Shown: positions 38,301 through 52,900 of the stretch, piece by piece
Layout: each line of letters opens with the position of its first letter
Numbering within the stretch: position 1 is the stretch's first letter
Source: Plazaster borealis
Lineage: Eukaryota > Echinodermata > Asteroidea > Forcipulatida > Labidiasteridae
Direction: 5' to 3'
DNA: 64,000 bases
Assembly: GCA_021014325.1 (NCBI GenBank)
Contig: CM037470.1
Span: 4,119,647-4,183,646, forward strand
Notes under the pieces: generated by a model
What the model was told of the DNA's origin: nothing
Database searches by the model: none
The model's input: the letters and a program-made list of their open reading frames with translations, nothing else
Translations under genes and position numbers: made by a program

Positions 38301-41300
38301 TAAATGTAGTTGCACAACCCTAATTCTAATTATTGTTATGGTTTTGCAAATTTCAAAGAAGATGCCATTAACAAGAATTACCTGCAGGGCAATAGTGATA
38401 GGCCGGGCACGGCTTCGGGTCCGGGAACAGAGCGCTCTCGCAGTAGAACCCAGCCTGGCAGTCAATGCACGAGTCCCTCCCAATGTTGGGTTGGTACGTC
38501 CCCACCGAGCACGGCGTAGGCGTGGTGGTCTGGTTGGTGCAGTAGTGACCGATCGGGCACTCCAGTCCGATCGGTGCAGGGTTGGTGGTGGAGTGGTTAG
38601 CGGGGCAGTAGAAGCCTGCACTGCAGGGACCGGTAGGATCGATTTGACCAGGGTCTTCGCAGTAGAAACCTCCTGGACAGGGCTGGCAGTCATCGATTGA
38701 CGAGGCCCCTGGGTGTGGACATTGTTAAAAAAGAGAAGGTTTATTTAGGTGTTTTTTTATTTGGTTGTCAAAGCCAAGGATTCTCAGAAAAACAAACTTA
38801 ATCACTATACTAGTCAAGAACCCCATGGAGAGAATACAAGGAAGGATGTTTCAGTTTTAGATGTGGGAGGAAAACCCCAGAGAATTATTCTATAAAACCC
38901 ACGCCATCAGGTAGGGACTGAAAACCCAATCCACATAGTGACCCCGGCGGGAATCGAACCTGGGTCCTAGAGGTGGAAGGTGAGGAAAGAAACCTCTACG
39001 CCCACCTGACGGCCCAAAGGTTACTGTTAAAGAAGGGTAAACAAATTGCCTGAATGAAAAGGCCTTTAGCATTATTATCCAAATGATATTTTTATGATGG
39101 CTGGTCTCAGTACAAAGTGGTAGGCAGGTAGGCAGTTAGGCAGTCAGTCTGTGGAAAGATAAGATACTTATGTCATGTCCGAACAACATGTAGATAAAAA
39201 TGATATTGATGGACATTTCTAAAAACGGACTTCTGGCAAAATTTACTATCCTTATAAGATTTCAGAAATTCTTTGCTAAAACAGCATGAAAACTATCAAA
39301 CATCAAAAGTTACACAGTTTATTTTTAAAGCTTTGCATGGTATGGATCATAAGAAAAAACTATATTTGTAAACGTGCGAGTACAACCATGTATAAAACTC
39401 TTTTTGGAGAAGTGTTGGTTCTGAGAAGAACTGATGTGGTCTCGAAGTTTGGAAAAGTATACTCTGCTTTCTCCTGAAGACGAGCAGAGTATACTGTTCG
39501 AAACGTCCAGACCCCACTGGCTCTTTTCAGAACCAACACTTCTCCATAAAGAGTTTTAAACATGGTTGTACCTGCAAGTTTACTACTATAGTTTTTCTTA
39601 CACAGGTTATGTTTATGTACTGTGACCCGTCAAGCCAATCCGCGCTAGAAAGAGCTATTAATGCTGGACTTACCCTCTACTCTGCGGACGGTGCCCACAG
39701 GGCACTGAGTCGGGGCAGGTATTCCTTCGTCACAGTAGTACCCCGCAGGGCATGGACCGTTCTCTGGATAGTCTAGGGTTGCTACAGGAATCTTCGTCTC
39801 TGCTTTGCCTTGGCAGTAATATCCAGCATTACAGAGACCTGCATTCATTGGTAGTTGGAGGAAGAAAAACAAAAACGGACTGTCAGATTTGAAGCTCTGC
39901 ATGAAGTACAGACCTGGGCCCAATTTCATAGAGCTGCGTAAGCACAAAAACTAGCTAAGCACAACAAAATTATGATTTACCAGAAAAAGGTTGCCAGCTA
40001 AAATACCATTGGCTGAGAGATTTGCATGTGTGCACTCTTCCATTGTTTGACCTCAGCGATGGCGGCATATGGAAGGGGTCGACACCGTAAAACCATCATG
40101 TCAGTGCAAAAACTTCGCTTCCCGGTTTCGCTGTAACAACTGGTTACCCATCCAGCAGTGTGTTTCATTCAAAGTCCTTTTTACTTTTATTATAATAGTA
40201 ACGGGCATTTCTAGAGTGGTCTTACACTGGGTACCACAGCACTTTACAATTCTTGTACACGGGACCTATGACTTAATGTCCCATCCGACAAAGGACAAAG
40301 CAATTATGGTAAAGCAACTTGCTCAAGGATACAAGTGTCATGACCGGGACTTGAACCCACACTCTGTCGATCAGAAACACCAGAGCTTGAGTCAAGTGCT
40401 CTTAACCGCTCGGCCACGAAACGTCTTTAAGGGGGAGTGAACCTATATCTCACCTGTCGGGTAGCTGTTACCAGGTCCTTCACAGTACATTCCAGGGGTG
40501 CAGTCTGTACACTGTTCCACCAGACTGAGTGCCGTGATGTTGTTGAACGTTCCTGGTGGGCAGGGGATCGGAAGGGGGGCACCCTCCTGGCAATAGTGAC
40601 CTGTTGTGGGTCAGAAGAGAGGTCAAAGTTCAATTTCAGATCCTGCTGGAGTGCTAGAAAAGGTTTAAAGTTTCTAATTGTGTATAAGGGGAAAGTTTGT
40701 TTACTATAAGTATCTCATTTGGGAAAAGTTATATCAAAACAATTTGCAGTATTTTGATGAAGTGGCTGTCGTACAAAAGCTCAAACTTTTTGTTTTTATT
40801 TCGTTTTTGATTGCTCAGCAAAGAAATTATCTAAGCGTTTTTTTTTGTGCTTAACAGGTTTATAAAACTGGGCCCTGTACCTGTCTTGCAGTCCGAAGGA
40901 GCGGTCAAGTTGACCTTGTCACACATCTGACCGTCGGGACACAGCGTGCAGTTGGCTTGACCGGTGTTGCTCTGGTACGTTCCCACTGGACACCCCAGCT
41001 CACTCAGGGTCCCCTCGGGGCAGTAGTGACCAGCCGGACACGGGTAGCCCATTCCGGAGTCTGCAGTGGGTGTAGGGGTTGTACTGCCTCCTGTGCAGAC
41101 GTAGCTGAGGAGAACAATACAAAACAAGTCAAACCTAATGTCATTGTGGTCAAGTGGTTAGACTGCAGGACTTGCAATCACAATGTTGTTGGTTCAAATA
41201 CTACCAAGCTAGTTAGAGCCAGTTTGAACCAGTTTTGTTTGGTTAACGGCAGTTGCATGCAACTACAACTGAATGTGTACAAATTAAAAAGGATGGTTCA

Positions 41301-44300
41301 CAGTACTTCCTCAGTATTGACAAGTTTCATCTGGTTGGATCTAGTTTGAACCAGTTCAGGTTGGGTTACATGTATCCAGAGTGTTGGGGGCATTACTCCA
41401 TTTATTGCATTTATTGCCAGACTGACATTTTAAAAATACAATTAGATTAATTAGAAAAACCAAAAGACAAAGTCATGTTATCTTCACTCAAATGACCCCG
41501 CACAGTTGTCTTAGGAAACTTCAAACGGTCATGTTGATATATATTGTCTCTAAAATATTTCCCTCAACTCACCCGGGTGCGCAATCTGGTGCCGAGTCGA
41601 CCTTGACGAAACCTTGCATGTTACAATAGCGCCCTCGTGGGCAGTCTTCACAGCCGTCGACCGACGTGACCCGCGTGTTGGTGGAGAACGTTCCTGGCGG
41701 ACAGGGTTCTGGGTAGGCAGTGCCATTGGTGCAGTAGTAGCCGATGGGGCAAACGTCATTACCGGTGAACGTGGAGTTGTTATCGGGGTCCACCTGAACA
41801 GAAAGACAAGTTATCATTACGGGAAAGCACCAGTTTGGCCACAAAAACTCGGAGCGTAAACATCCTTTTCACCAGTGGGTATGTTTACATTGAATTACTT
41901 GGGTCGTTCTGGCGGTCCAATGGATTGCAGGCGTGTGCCCACGTGAACGTTCGTTTGCACCTAGAGACTTTTGAAACGCTCCTTAAAACGGCAGTGACAG
42001 AAGGCAAATACAGAAACTTATTTCAGTTCACACTTTTTTAAATTCCAAACCTACCATGTCATCATACGGCGTTGGGCTGGAGGAGCCACTGGTGCAGTAA
42101 TATCCAGCGTAGCATTCCTCCGTAGGTGCCTGGAGTGCAGGCGTCCCGCAGTAGTACCTCTCGGGGCACTGCACGCAGTCCTCGATGGCATCATACCCGA
42201 CGGTCTCCCCGTAGGTACCCTCTTGGCAAGGGTTGGTGGTGTTTTCTCGGGTACCAGGGGGGCAGTAGTACCCCTGTGGGCAGTTGGATGGGACGATAAC
42301 GGGTCCAACTACAGAACAGACAACAACAAATCATCAATTTGTAATTTAAAAAAAATAACCCCCAAAACCCCTAGATATTACGCGTTTGTCCTTTGGATGA
42401 ACACAAAGCTGTTTCGGTTTTATTTTATTAATATTACGATTCAGACCCCAAACAGGACCTGAATTTGAGGCACACCATGACCAATGTTCTGATAAATTGG
42501 CCTATGAAAATCATTTCAGTAGCCAAAAAATGAAAGTGACTGCTGTATTTTGTATAACGTTCCTGTTGAAATTTGATGCAAATGTCATAAAGAGGATAAA
42601 TCACAGTGTAAGAAATGTCACACTTCTTCAGATCTATCAGCACAAATTTGTAAGACCTTCAATTTGGTGCAAAACCTTCATTTTAAATTTGTATCAAAAC
42701 ATTTGTTTAACTTCCTATTAAGACCGACAGAAGAGGTCAAGTCTGGTCGTGTTGGTAAATAAATTGTAAGTTGGGTTATGATCCAGTAGATTCTACATAC
42801 ATAATTTATTCTTCAGGTAGGTTTGGCAGCTCAGTGGTTTTGCCAGAGTTGGTCTAATTTATAAACCAAAAATGGTGAGTTCTGCTTTAAAGGTGAGACC
42901 TTGCTCGCTTGAAATAATAACCTGTGTAGAAAGTTATCCTCACCTTCGTAGGGGTCACAATACGACCCACCAGGGCATATATCACATTCACCCTGCGCTA
43001 ACTGCCCCTGGTAGGTGCCATTATCACAAAGCTGTGGCTCCCATGACCCGAGGGGACAGGAGTACCCTCGAGGACATTTCAGGTCGGTTGGGGTCGCCGA
43101 GGTTTGACCTCCCGGGCAGTAGTATCCCGTGGTGCACTCTGCGTCTGGTTCTTTGTTCCCTACACCTGAAAAAATAAAATATAAAAAATATATGGGTGTG
43201 GAACATAGGAGAGGAGGATATTGGAGGATTGAGGTAACCTGCTGGCAAAAAGGCCAAGGGAGTAATAATAATAATAATAATAATAGTGGCTTCTTATAAT
43301 ATAGCGCAATATACATCAGTCAGTACGCTCAAGGCGCTTCAACATGCATTATTTTCCTGCAAGGTATTGTGGAGCTATGTTCTTGAAGTATGAGTCCAAT
43401 TCCTTTAAATAGCCATGTAATGGTTTACAAGGTGCTGTGGCGCAATATGCTGCCAATCAAACCAGGAACTACGGGGCGAACCCCTTCTCTTTACGATAAC
43501 TGTACTGGGTTCTTTTACGTGCATTACACAACACACAGGACCTACGGCTTTACGTCCCATCTGAAGGCACAGCAATAATGGTTAGGTGTCTTGCTTAAGG
43601 ACACAAGTGTCACGACTGGAACTCGAACCCACACTCTGCTGAAAAGAAACACCAGAGCTTGAGTTCGGTGTTCTTATCCGCTCGGCCATGACACGCCAAT
43701 GGCTTTAAAGGCGAAAATACCATACCTTCACAGTAATATCCAGCGGTACAATTCTCACAGTTCTCGGGACCGGTGTTCATCTCTGTGCGGCTGAACATTC
43801 CCTCAGGACAGGGCGTTGGAACAGCGGTACCGACCTCGCAGTAATGCCCGGCGGGGCAGATGTACTGGTCAGGGACTGCGCTGGTGTGGTTACACCAGAA
43901 ACCAGCAGAGCAGTTTCCTGTACAAAACACAAATACCAAGGAATTTATGATTTGATGTCACAGTAAAGCCCAGTTCATACTCCCTGCAAACGGACGTCAA
44001 GTTCGCTTCACACGAAGCGATCACAGGAAGTATGAACTGGGCTTAACTTATTCACAAGATAAGGGTTGCAAAAGAACATCCTTTTCTGCTTATTGAGTGT
44101 TTTTGTCTGTTGTCACTCACAGACTATCCCAGGTGCATAATGCACCCTTTTCAGTCAATATATGTACATTATTTCCCTAATAACACCAGCTGCCCTCAGT
44201 CGCAATAATTATTTGATTATATTGCCCAGGCTGCATCTGTAGGTTCCCCAATGTCAGGTGTATACCATTGCCCTCAATCTACCAGCTGCCCTCTGCAGCA

Positions 44301-47300
44301 GTCACTGTTTGGTTAATAATAATAAATAATAGTGGCACACATATCCGTCACTCAGTGATGCTCAAGGCGCTCTTAACGTTCATTATTTTCCTGCAAGGTA
44401 TTGTGGAGCTACGTTTTACATTATATTGCCCCTAACCTACCTATGGGTTCCTCAATGCTAGGTGTATACTATTGCCCACAATCTACCGGCTGCCCTCTCA
44501 GTCACTATTTGATTATATTGCCCCTAACCTACCTGTGGGTTCCTCAAAACCAGGTGTATACTATTGCCCTCAATCTACCAGCTGCCCTCTGCAGCAGTCA
44601 CTATTTGATTATATTGCCCTTAACCTACCTGTGGGTTCCTCAAAGCCAGGTGTATACTATTGCCCTCAATCTACCAGCTGCCCTCTGCAGCAGTCACTAT
44701 TTGATTATATTGCCCCTAACCTACCTGTGGGTTCCTCAAGGCCAGGTGTCTCGCAGTACATCCCTCCTCTGCAGTTCTGGGGTGCAGGTGACCCTGTCGG
44801 GCAGTAGTACCCTGGTCCACACAGACCCCCTGTGCTCATGTCAAATGCGGGGCACACACAGTCAAAGGTTGGGTGACAGGTGTCATTTGGAAACAAATAT
44901 CTAGAACAAAAAATTTGGAAAATAGTTTGTAAAACCTCAGCAAACTCTCTGAACAGAAAACAACCCATGTGAAATAAAGTACTCATTAAATATTCAAGTA
45001 CTCATTTAGTACTCATTGGATATCCTAGTACTCATTTAGTACTTCATAAATATCCTAGTACTAATTTAGTATTCATCAAATATTCCAGTACTCATTTAGT
45101 ACCCATTAACTATATTAGTACTCATCAAATATTCAAGTACTCATTTAGTACTTATTGGATATCCTAGTACTCATTTAGTACCCATTAAATATCCTAGTAA
45201 TAATTAAGTATTAATTAAATATTCCAGTACTCATTTAGTACTCATTAACTATACTAATACTCATCAAATATTTTAGTATTCATTCAGTACTTATTGGATA
45301 TCCCAGTACTCATTTAGTACCCATTAAATATCCTAGTAATAATTAAGTATTAATAAAATATTCCAGTATTCATTTAGTACTCATTAACTATATTAGTACT
45401 CATCAAATATTCAAGTACTCATTTAGCATTCATTAACTATACTAGTACTCATCAATGAAATAAATGAAAATGACCTACCCTGACGTTGGTAGTGATACTA
45501 GTTCCCCTTCATCAAACGGTCTCTTCTCGTCCGATCCTCCGCTACAATAGAACCCTGGATCACACTGCCCCGACGGCTCCACGAGGCCGGTCGATTCACA
45601 GAACCACCCAGGGGGACAGTACTTGCAGCTCGTTACATTGCCTTGACCTGGTGTTGGGAAGGGAGAAAGAAAGCAGGTGAGTTAATAGACTGCTGCCACC
45701 ATATTGGTCATGTTCCCTGTATCCAACAGCAGTACTGGATGCTAATATTCATTTTACAAAAAGGAACCAGACTATTTACCCTTCCAGCCTCGGTTTGGTT
45801 GCATTGAATTGAATGGGAGAAAATCAAAATGGCCGCACCATGATAAAGGTCTATACGCAACATGTCAGGCATGATACTTGGCCCTTAGAAAAAGTTGAAG
45901 AATTTTATTGAGTACAAGGGTTTGCCTACATGTACATATGGTACAGGCTTTGATAGACTTTTCAGGCTATTCAATAACAATTTTGCTGGTTTTTCTGAGG
46001 GCCCCAAAAAAATCTGAAATCAGAATTGAGTTAGAAGAATATCATGCCTGCTTTTACAATATGTGCATAACATGGTTCCAAAATTGTAGACATCGTCGCA
46101 GATGTTTGATGTGGTCCGTATGAAGGTTTCCTTTGATAAAATAGAATCACTTCACAAAGCCCAAAGCCAGCTGTAATTTCAGAGTCCTCTCATACATGTT
46201 CAGAGCAATTTGTTATTTATGGGGGGAGGGGGGCAACCACCTCCAACTTGACTAATTACAATCTTGTACCAAGTCCAGTTCATACTTCACGCGAATTGCG
46301 AAAGCGAAGCGAATTTCTTTGCGACACAACTGGGTAAACAATGCGAACCTAATTGTTTGCGTCACGTAATTTACTTCGCCTGAACTATGAACTGGGCTTT
46401 ATGTTATCAGTGTATTTGTACCTGTGGCATTGTTGTAGGTGCCAGGCTGGCATGGGTACTGATCACTGAACTCAGTCCCGTCTGGACAGTAGTGCCCCGC
46501 TGGACAATCGGACGGAACCACTGTTATATTCTCACAGTATTTGCCTGAAAGAGAGAAAACATAAATATAAGTAATAATAACAATTCGTTAGGCTTATCAC
46601 GCTTTCTTTCAGCTGAGAAGCTGAAATGTGAAGGACGCGGCTACAACGTGTTTGAGCCGCAGTCATGCAAGGGCGCCTTTGGCAGCCAGCCACTTTAACA
46701 GCGCACAGCCAGAGATCAAAGATTGTCAGGGAAAATATGTAAATCATTGAGAAAGACACCTTATTCACATACAAAGTTAAAAAGACGACAGTTTTTCCAT
46801 GTCTTCGTGTACAAAACCTTGAGCTGCCAGCATCCCAGCGATTAAGGCACAGCCTTCCACACTTGCGGCGCTTTCTCGGACTTTGCGTTCATCTCAACAG
46901 TCATTGCTTACCACAACTACAAGAGCTTCTTCCATTTTTTATGGTCAAAGATCAATAGTCTTCCTGTGCAAATTCGCCAGGCTGGTTCTTTACACTGTTT
47001 TAAGTCTCTGTTAAAAACTCATTTGTTTGAAGCTGCTTATTTGTAATCTGCTTACTTGTAATGTTTCTTTCACTCATTGTATAATTTATTGTTCTCTTTA
47101 TGCGCTTGGAGGCTTTTGCATTAGGCGCTTTACAAATGTCTTTATTATTATTATTATACTAAAGAAACTCACCTTCTGGGCAGATGTCACAATCATCCTT
47201 CTGATCTTGACCCGAGTACGTCCCGGCGTAGCATGGGACCTCCGCTGCCGAGCCCTGGGGACACTTGTATCCCGCTTGACATATCCCACCAAAACCCAAG

Positions 47301-49884
47301 TTGACAACTCCATTTGGCGTGCGTATATTAACACCTGTTAAAAAAGTAAAGACAGTTGTTGAATCCCTCTTTGTCCTTTCTCTTTACCCAGGTTATTTTT
47401 TTTTCTAAGTTAATAATTATAATAATAACTAGTTTTTATACAGCGCTTTATCTTCAGGCGTCTCACAGCACTTATCATTATTTATTTCCAGACAAATTTT
47501 TGAAGTTTTTGAAATATGAGACCCATTTTATGTAACACCATGTAAGGGGTTTACAAGGTGCTGCAGCCACTGCCAGACGCACTGGGGCAAACCCCTCCTC
47601 TTAGCGATAATTGTAACTGGGTTCTTTTACGTGCATTACACAGCACAAGCAATAATGGTTAAGCGTCCATGAGTCCAAGTATAAGTACAATGCAACATTG
47701 ACAAATATTGAGAAAACAAAATTGTACAATGACTGCAAAATGCAAACAAGTATTTAAAAACTAATATTAATAATATTCCTAATAATAATACATAGTCTTA
47801 TATAGCGCACGTATCTACCAATAAGTTACTTAAGGCGCTTGAACAAACAAAAACATTCTAAGACAGGTTTTTGAATTTTTTGAATTATGAATGAGACCAT
47901 ATTTGTGTAAGGGTTTACAAGGTGCTGCAGCGCATTCAGCAGCCATTGCCAGAAACACCGGGGCAAACCCCTTCTCTTATCAATAAGTGTAACTGGGTTC
48001 TTTTACGTGCATTACACAACACACAGGACCAACGGCTTTCTGTCCCATCCGAAGGACGAAGCAATAATGGTTAAGTGTCTAGCTTAAGGACACCAAGTGT
48101 CATGACCGGGACTCGAAACCCACAGTCTGCTGATCAGAAACACCAGAGCTTGAGCCTGGTGCTCTTAACCGCTCCGGCCACAACACGCCATTATTGAGAT
48201 GCTATTATTGAGAAAATGAAATTGTACAATTGACTGCAAAATGAATGCAAGTATTTCAAAACTCACCTGACAGACAGAAGAAACCCGGGTCGCAATCCCC
48301 ACTAACAGAATCCATGCCGGGGGTATCGCAGTAGCTCCCTCCGGTGCACGCTGAACAGTCATCCTCCTTTCCCAGACCCTCTGACGCGCCGAATGTACCC
48401 TCGGGGCACGGCCGGGTGTCATACCCAGTACCCATTGGGCAGTAGTACCCGGCTGGGCAGGGATCAGGTCTGTCACCCTTGGTGCAGTAGCTGCCCGCTG
48501 GACAGTCCAGGCATTCGGCGGCGCCGGTGCGGTTCATGTAGGTGGCGTTGAGGCAGGGTAGTGGTCGGTCGATTCCTTCCGGGCAGTAGTGACCGACCGG
48601 ACAGATGTCGCCAGTTACTCCATCTGAGGGGGAAACATTACACAACATAAATAAATTTATAAATTTATATCAAACGAATTCATTTCATTTCATTTCATTA
48701 TTCTTTCTGTGAAGCCAAGGACTCTCAGCGAACTTAATAACTGTACTAGCCAAGAACCCAATGGAGAGAAGACACTGAGGAAGGAAGTTTTAGATGTGGG
48801 AGGAAAACCCCAGAGAACGATTCCAGGGAAAACCCACGCAGTCAGGTAGGGACTGAAACGCAATCCGCGAAGTGCCCCTGGCATGATTCGAACCGTGGTC
48901 CCAGAGGTGGAAGGCGAGGAAAGATACCACTGCGCCAACCTGACCACGCATATTGATAGGTTCAAATGCACATCACAAAAACTATACTATAATCAATTCA
49001 GTTCAATCAATTCAATTCAATTCAACATTAATTTCCAAATTGGTGAAAGAGAAAGAAAAATAAAGAGCTTGGAGAGGGAGAATGAAAAAATGTTCAGTTT
49101 TAGACGTGGAAGGAAAACTCGTATGGGGCAAACCCATACAATAGGGACTGAAAACCCAATCCACATGCAAGGCTTCGGTCCGAGGTGGGATTAGAAACCG
49201 GGGTCCTAGTTTGAGTGGATTAGAGGAAAATGCGTGTATTTGAATGCGTGTTAGCGAAATTGAATGAATCTTTGCTGAAATTGGCCTGGAAAACCTAAAA
49301 TATTATTCTAAATCCTTTTCTTGAGGGTTGGGTTCCCTACCTTCAGGGTTTGGAATGCTTGCATTGCCGGAACAGTAGAATCCTTCGTAGCACTTGGCGG
49401 TGACGTTGGCCTGACCGTCGTACTGACAGTAGTAACCTCCATCGCAGGCTGTGCAGTCACTTTGCTCGTCCTTGCCTGGAGGCAGAAGGGAGAGATGGTG
49501 AAAATAAAATATGGACTTGGAAAAAGGTGATGTTACACTTAGAAAGAGGCGTGGGGTAACATCACATGTAAAACAAAACAAAATTGAGGATTTGTTGTTC
49601 CCCAATTGCCTGGAGGCAGAACGGAGAAATGGGGGAAATTAAATATGGATTTTGGAAAAGGTGATGTTACACTAAGAAAGAGGCGTGGGGTAACATAAAC
49701 ATGTAAAATCTTTTTTTTTTTAGGTTGTGTCGTTCCCCCAATTTTTTTGTTGAATGGCGAATCCTTTCAAAGTATACAATAAAATATATATACATTTTTA
49801 AATATGAAATGATTTTTAAGTATCTTTTCAAAATGATAGAATTTTCCTTTTTCATATCTGTACCAATCAGACCTGAATATCTGG

Positions 49885-49918
<34 letters not shown>

Positions 49919-52900
49919 CAAGAAAAGAGGAAATGTGATGATCAAAAGTTTCCCCCCCCAAAAATACGCAAGATGGAAAAAAACCTACCCCAAAAGGTAT
50001 GAAAACTTACCAACATCAGGATTGTATGTTCCAGGAACACACGGCACAGGTACGGGGGTACCAGTGGGGCAGTAGTGACCCTCTGGACACTTGTACCCAA
50101 AGGCTTCACCGTCTGGGTTGCCATAGGTCGCCCCGAGGATGCAGTAGAACCCGGCAAAGCAGGGCGTACCGGGGGATGTCAGCCCAGTCACCGGACAGAA
50201 CCAGCCTGGGTCGCACAGGGGGCACTCTGAAGAAGTCGTAAGTCCCGTGTCATTGCCATAGCTACCGATGGGGCAATCCTCACCTGAATTAAAGAGCAAT
50301 TTGATGAGAAAGGCAAAGTTCATACCTGCCAACATTGAAACCTCAGAAGGAACACCAGTTTTACGAGTCCACAAATAGCGACGCAAGAAGTCGTGCGAGT
50401 AAAGCTTATTACATATACACTTACAAATGATGTATGTAATTAAAAACAATGTATCAGATTTTAAAGACAAGGAGTATCATACCTGTCTTTTTGAAGATTT
50501 TTTTATTTATATGATAAACTTCATACACAGGCCCCAATTTCATAGAGCAGCTTAAAGGGCTGTATATGTTTGGCAATGACTCTGAAAATTAATGGCAATA
50601 AAAACTTACTTGGTAAGAAGTACAGTAGCTTTGGATAGTACAATGCATTTTGAGAAACTTTTCACTTCGAAACTTTTCACTTCGAAGTACTGTGGTTATG
50701 GAAAAATATATCACTTTTTATCCCCAAGATATCACTTTTTATCCCCAAAAATTTGAATCTGAGAAGCGTTAATGACAGCAACGAATCTCAGATTGTGTAT
50801 TCCGATTACAGATTATTCTTCCTGCATGGACATAACCGTTCCAGATTTTCGGTAACATCTCAACAACGCTACCACCTTTTGAAATGAAATTTTCACAGGT
50901 TACTTTTATGGTGTATATCTACAACTATATAGGATTGAAACAAACAGTGGGTTCCATTTACCAAACGTATACAATCCCTTTAAAAACACAACATACCCGT
51001 CGCTGATCCCTCGAGGCAGAATTTCCCCATTGGGCAGATGTCTCCTGTAAAGCCATCCTCTGGGTCTGGTTGCTGTGCTCCTCTCTGGCAGTAGTATCCT
51101 GCTTGGCATTGGGCTGTCGGTGCAGTTAGGCCCTCGTTGTCACAGTACCAACCAAAGTCGCAGTCGTCGCATTGGTCTAAGGGTTACCAGGAAGAAGAAT
51201 ACAAAAATCAAACCAAAGGAGTTGAGAGAAAAAGGGGACCTTAATCAACATTTCCAGACGTTATGGAAGTGATGCAGGATTGCAACAGTTTGTCAATATC
51301 TTTGTTCGGGAGACGCCAGAGATTATGCCTGGGTTGCGATACAATTTTTTATTTTTTATTTAAACCAATGTAGCTGAGGCTTGAGGGAAACCAGCCTGGT
51401 CCTCAATGTTCGTTATTGTTATAGAAGTCAGGGCACATGACATGGCAGACTAGCCTGGACCCAATTTAATACTGTGATCCACACTGTTCGTTATTGTTAC
51501 AGAAGTCAGGGCACATGACCTGGCCGTTTAGCCTGGTCCCATTTTATACTGTGATCCTCACTGTTTGTTATTGTTACAGAAGTCAGGGCACATGACATGG
51601 CAGACTAGCCTGGCCCCAATTTTATACTGTGATCCTCACTGTTTGTTATTGTTACAGAAGTCAGGGCACATGACATGGCAGACTAACCTGGTCCCATTTT
51701 ATACTGTGATCCTTACTGTTCAATATTGTTACAGAAGTCAGGGCACATGACAAGGCAGACTACCAGTTACTCACCCTCTCTGGCCAGAGCGGTCTTGTTG
51801 GAGTATGTACCGATCGGGCACTTGTTCTGTTGAGCAAACTCGGTCCCATTGGGACAGTAGTGGCCAGGGATGCAATCCGGTGGGGTGATGACCCCGGTTA
51901 CGTTGCCCAGCTCGAACGGGTCACAGTAGGTGCCCTCCAGACAAACCTTACATGACCCTTGACCTTCCTCTGATTGGTAGGTACCTGTAAATTAAGAAAC
52001 GATTAGAAGATTAGAAGAAATGGCAGGATTGATAATTATCAAGAGGAAAAATTTTTTATTTGTTTAAATTTGCAAGTTTACAGATTTTAAAGGTAGAGTC
52101 ATAGATTGGTTGTTGTCAACGTAATGCTAATTTACAGGCAAAAGTATCAGAAAAGATACAATAAAAGATCAAAAAATAAGAACAAAAAAGTTGAGGCACA
52201 TTTACAGTTCAGGGCCAAATTGCATGAGCTGCTTACAAACAGTAGTTAAGCACAATAAAATATTTGCAAGAATAACATTACCAGCTAAAATACCATGTCA
52301 CATTTACCAAATGTAACTGGTATCCTGCTTAATTTTGCCAAGCAGAAACAAATGTTAAGTTATATTTTCTGCTTAAGCAGATAGAAGCACAGAAAGTAGC
52401 TTAGCACAATAAAATTATGCCAACCATAATAAGGTTACCAGCCAAACTACAATGTCACTTGTACAATTTGTGACTGGTATCGTGCTCATTTTGCTAGGCA
52501 GAAACTTTATAAGCAATATTTTCTGCTTAATAAGCTCTATTAAATAATAATAAAAATACTGATACAGCATTTGTAAGGCGCACTTTCCAGTAAATACATC
52601 AAAAGGCGCTGGTTTAGTAGAAATTAAGTTAAAGTATTATCAATATGTTGGAAAAGCAAACGTAAACAAGTGTGTTTTAAGTGGTGTTTGAAGCTTTGCA
52701 TGGTGTGAACAAAATAAGAAGTAACTATAAATAGTAAACTTGCAGGTACAAGCATGCTCTACTTGAACTGCATCACCATCAGCAGTCCAGCATTCTCCTG
52801 AAGATGAGCAGAGTAAACTGTTCGAATGTCGAGACCACACCTGCTTTTTTCAGAGCCAACACTCCTCCCAAAAGAGATTTTACACATGGTTGTACCCACA

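Noticed and set aside
44401..44904. 167-codon plus-strand open frame with three repeats of an SSKPGVYYCPQST-like unit
   Set aside because: It is the 96-bp tandem array read through; the unit length is divisible by three and no start context or splice sites support it.
49725..50075. Frame with a long poly-lysine run
   Set aside because: It reads the 33-bp poly-A tract in the intron between exons 15 and 16.
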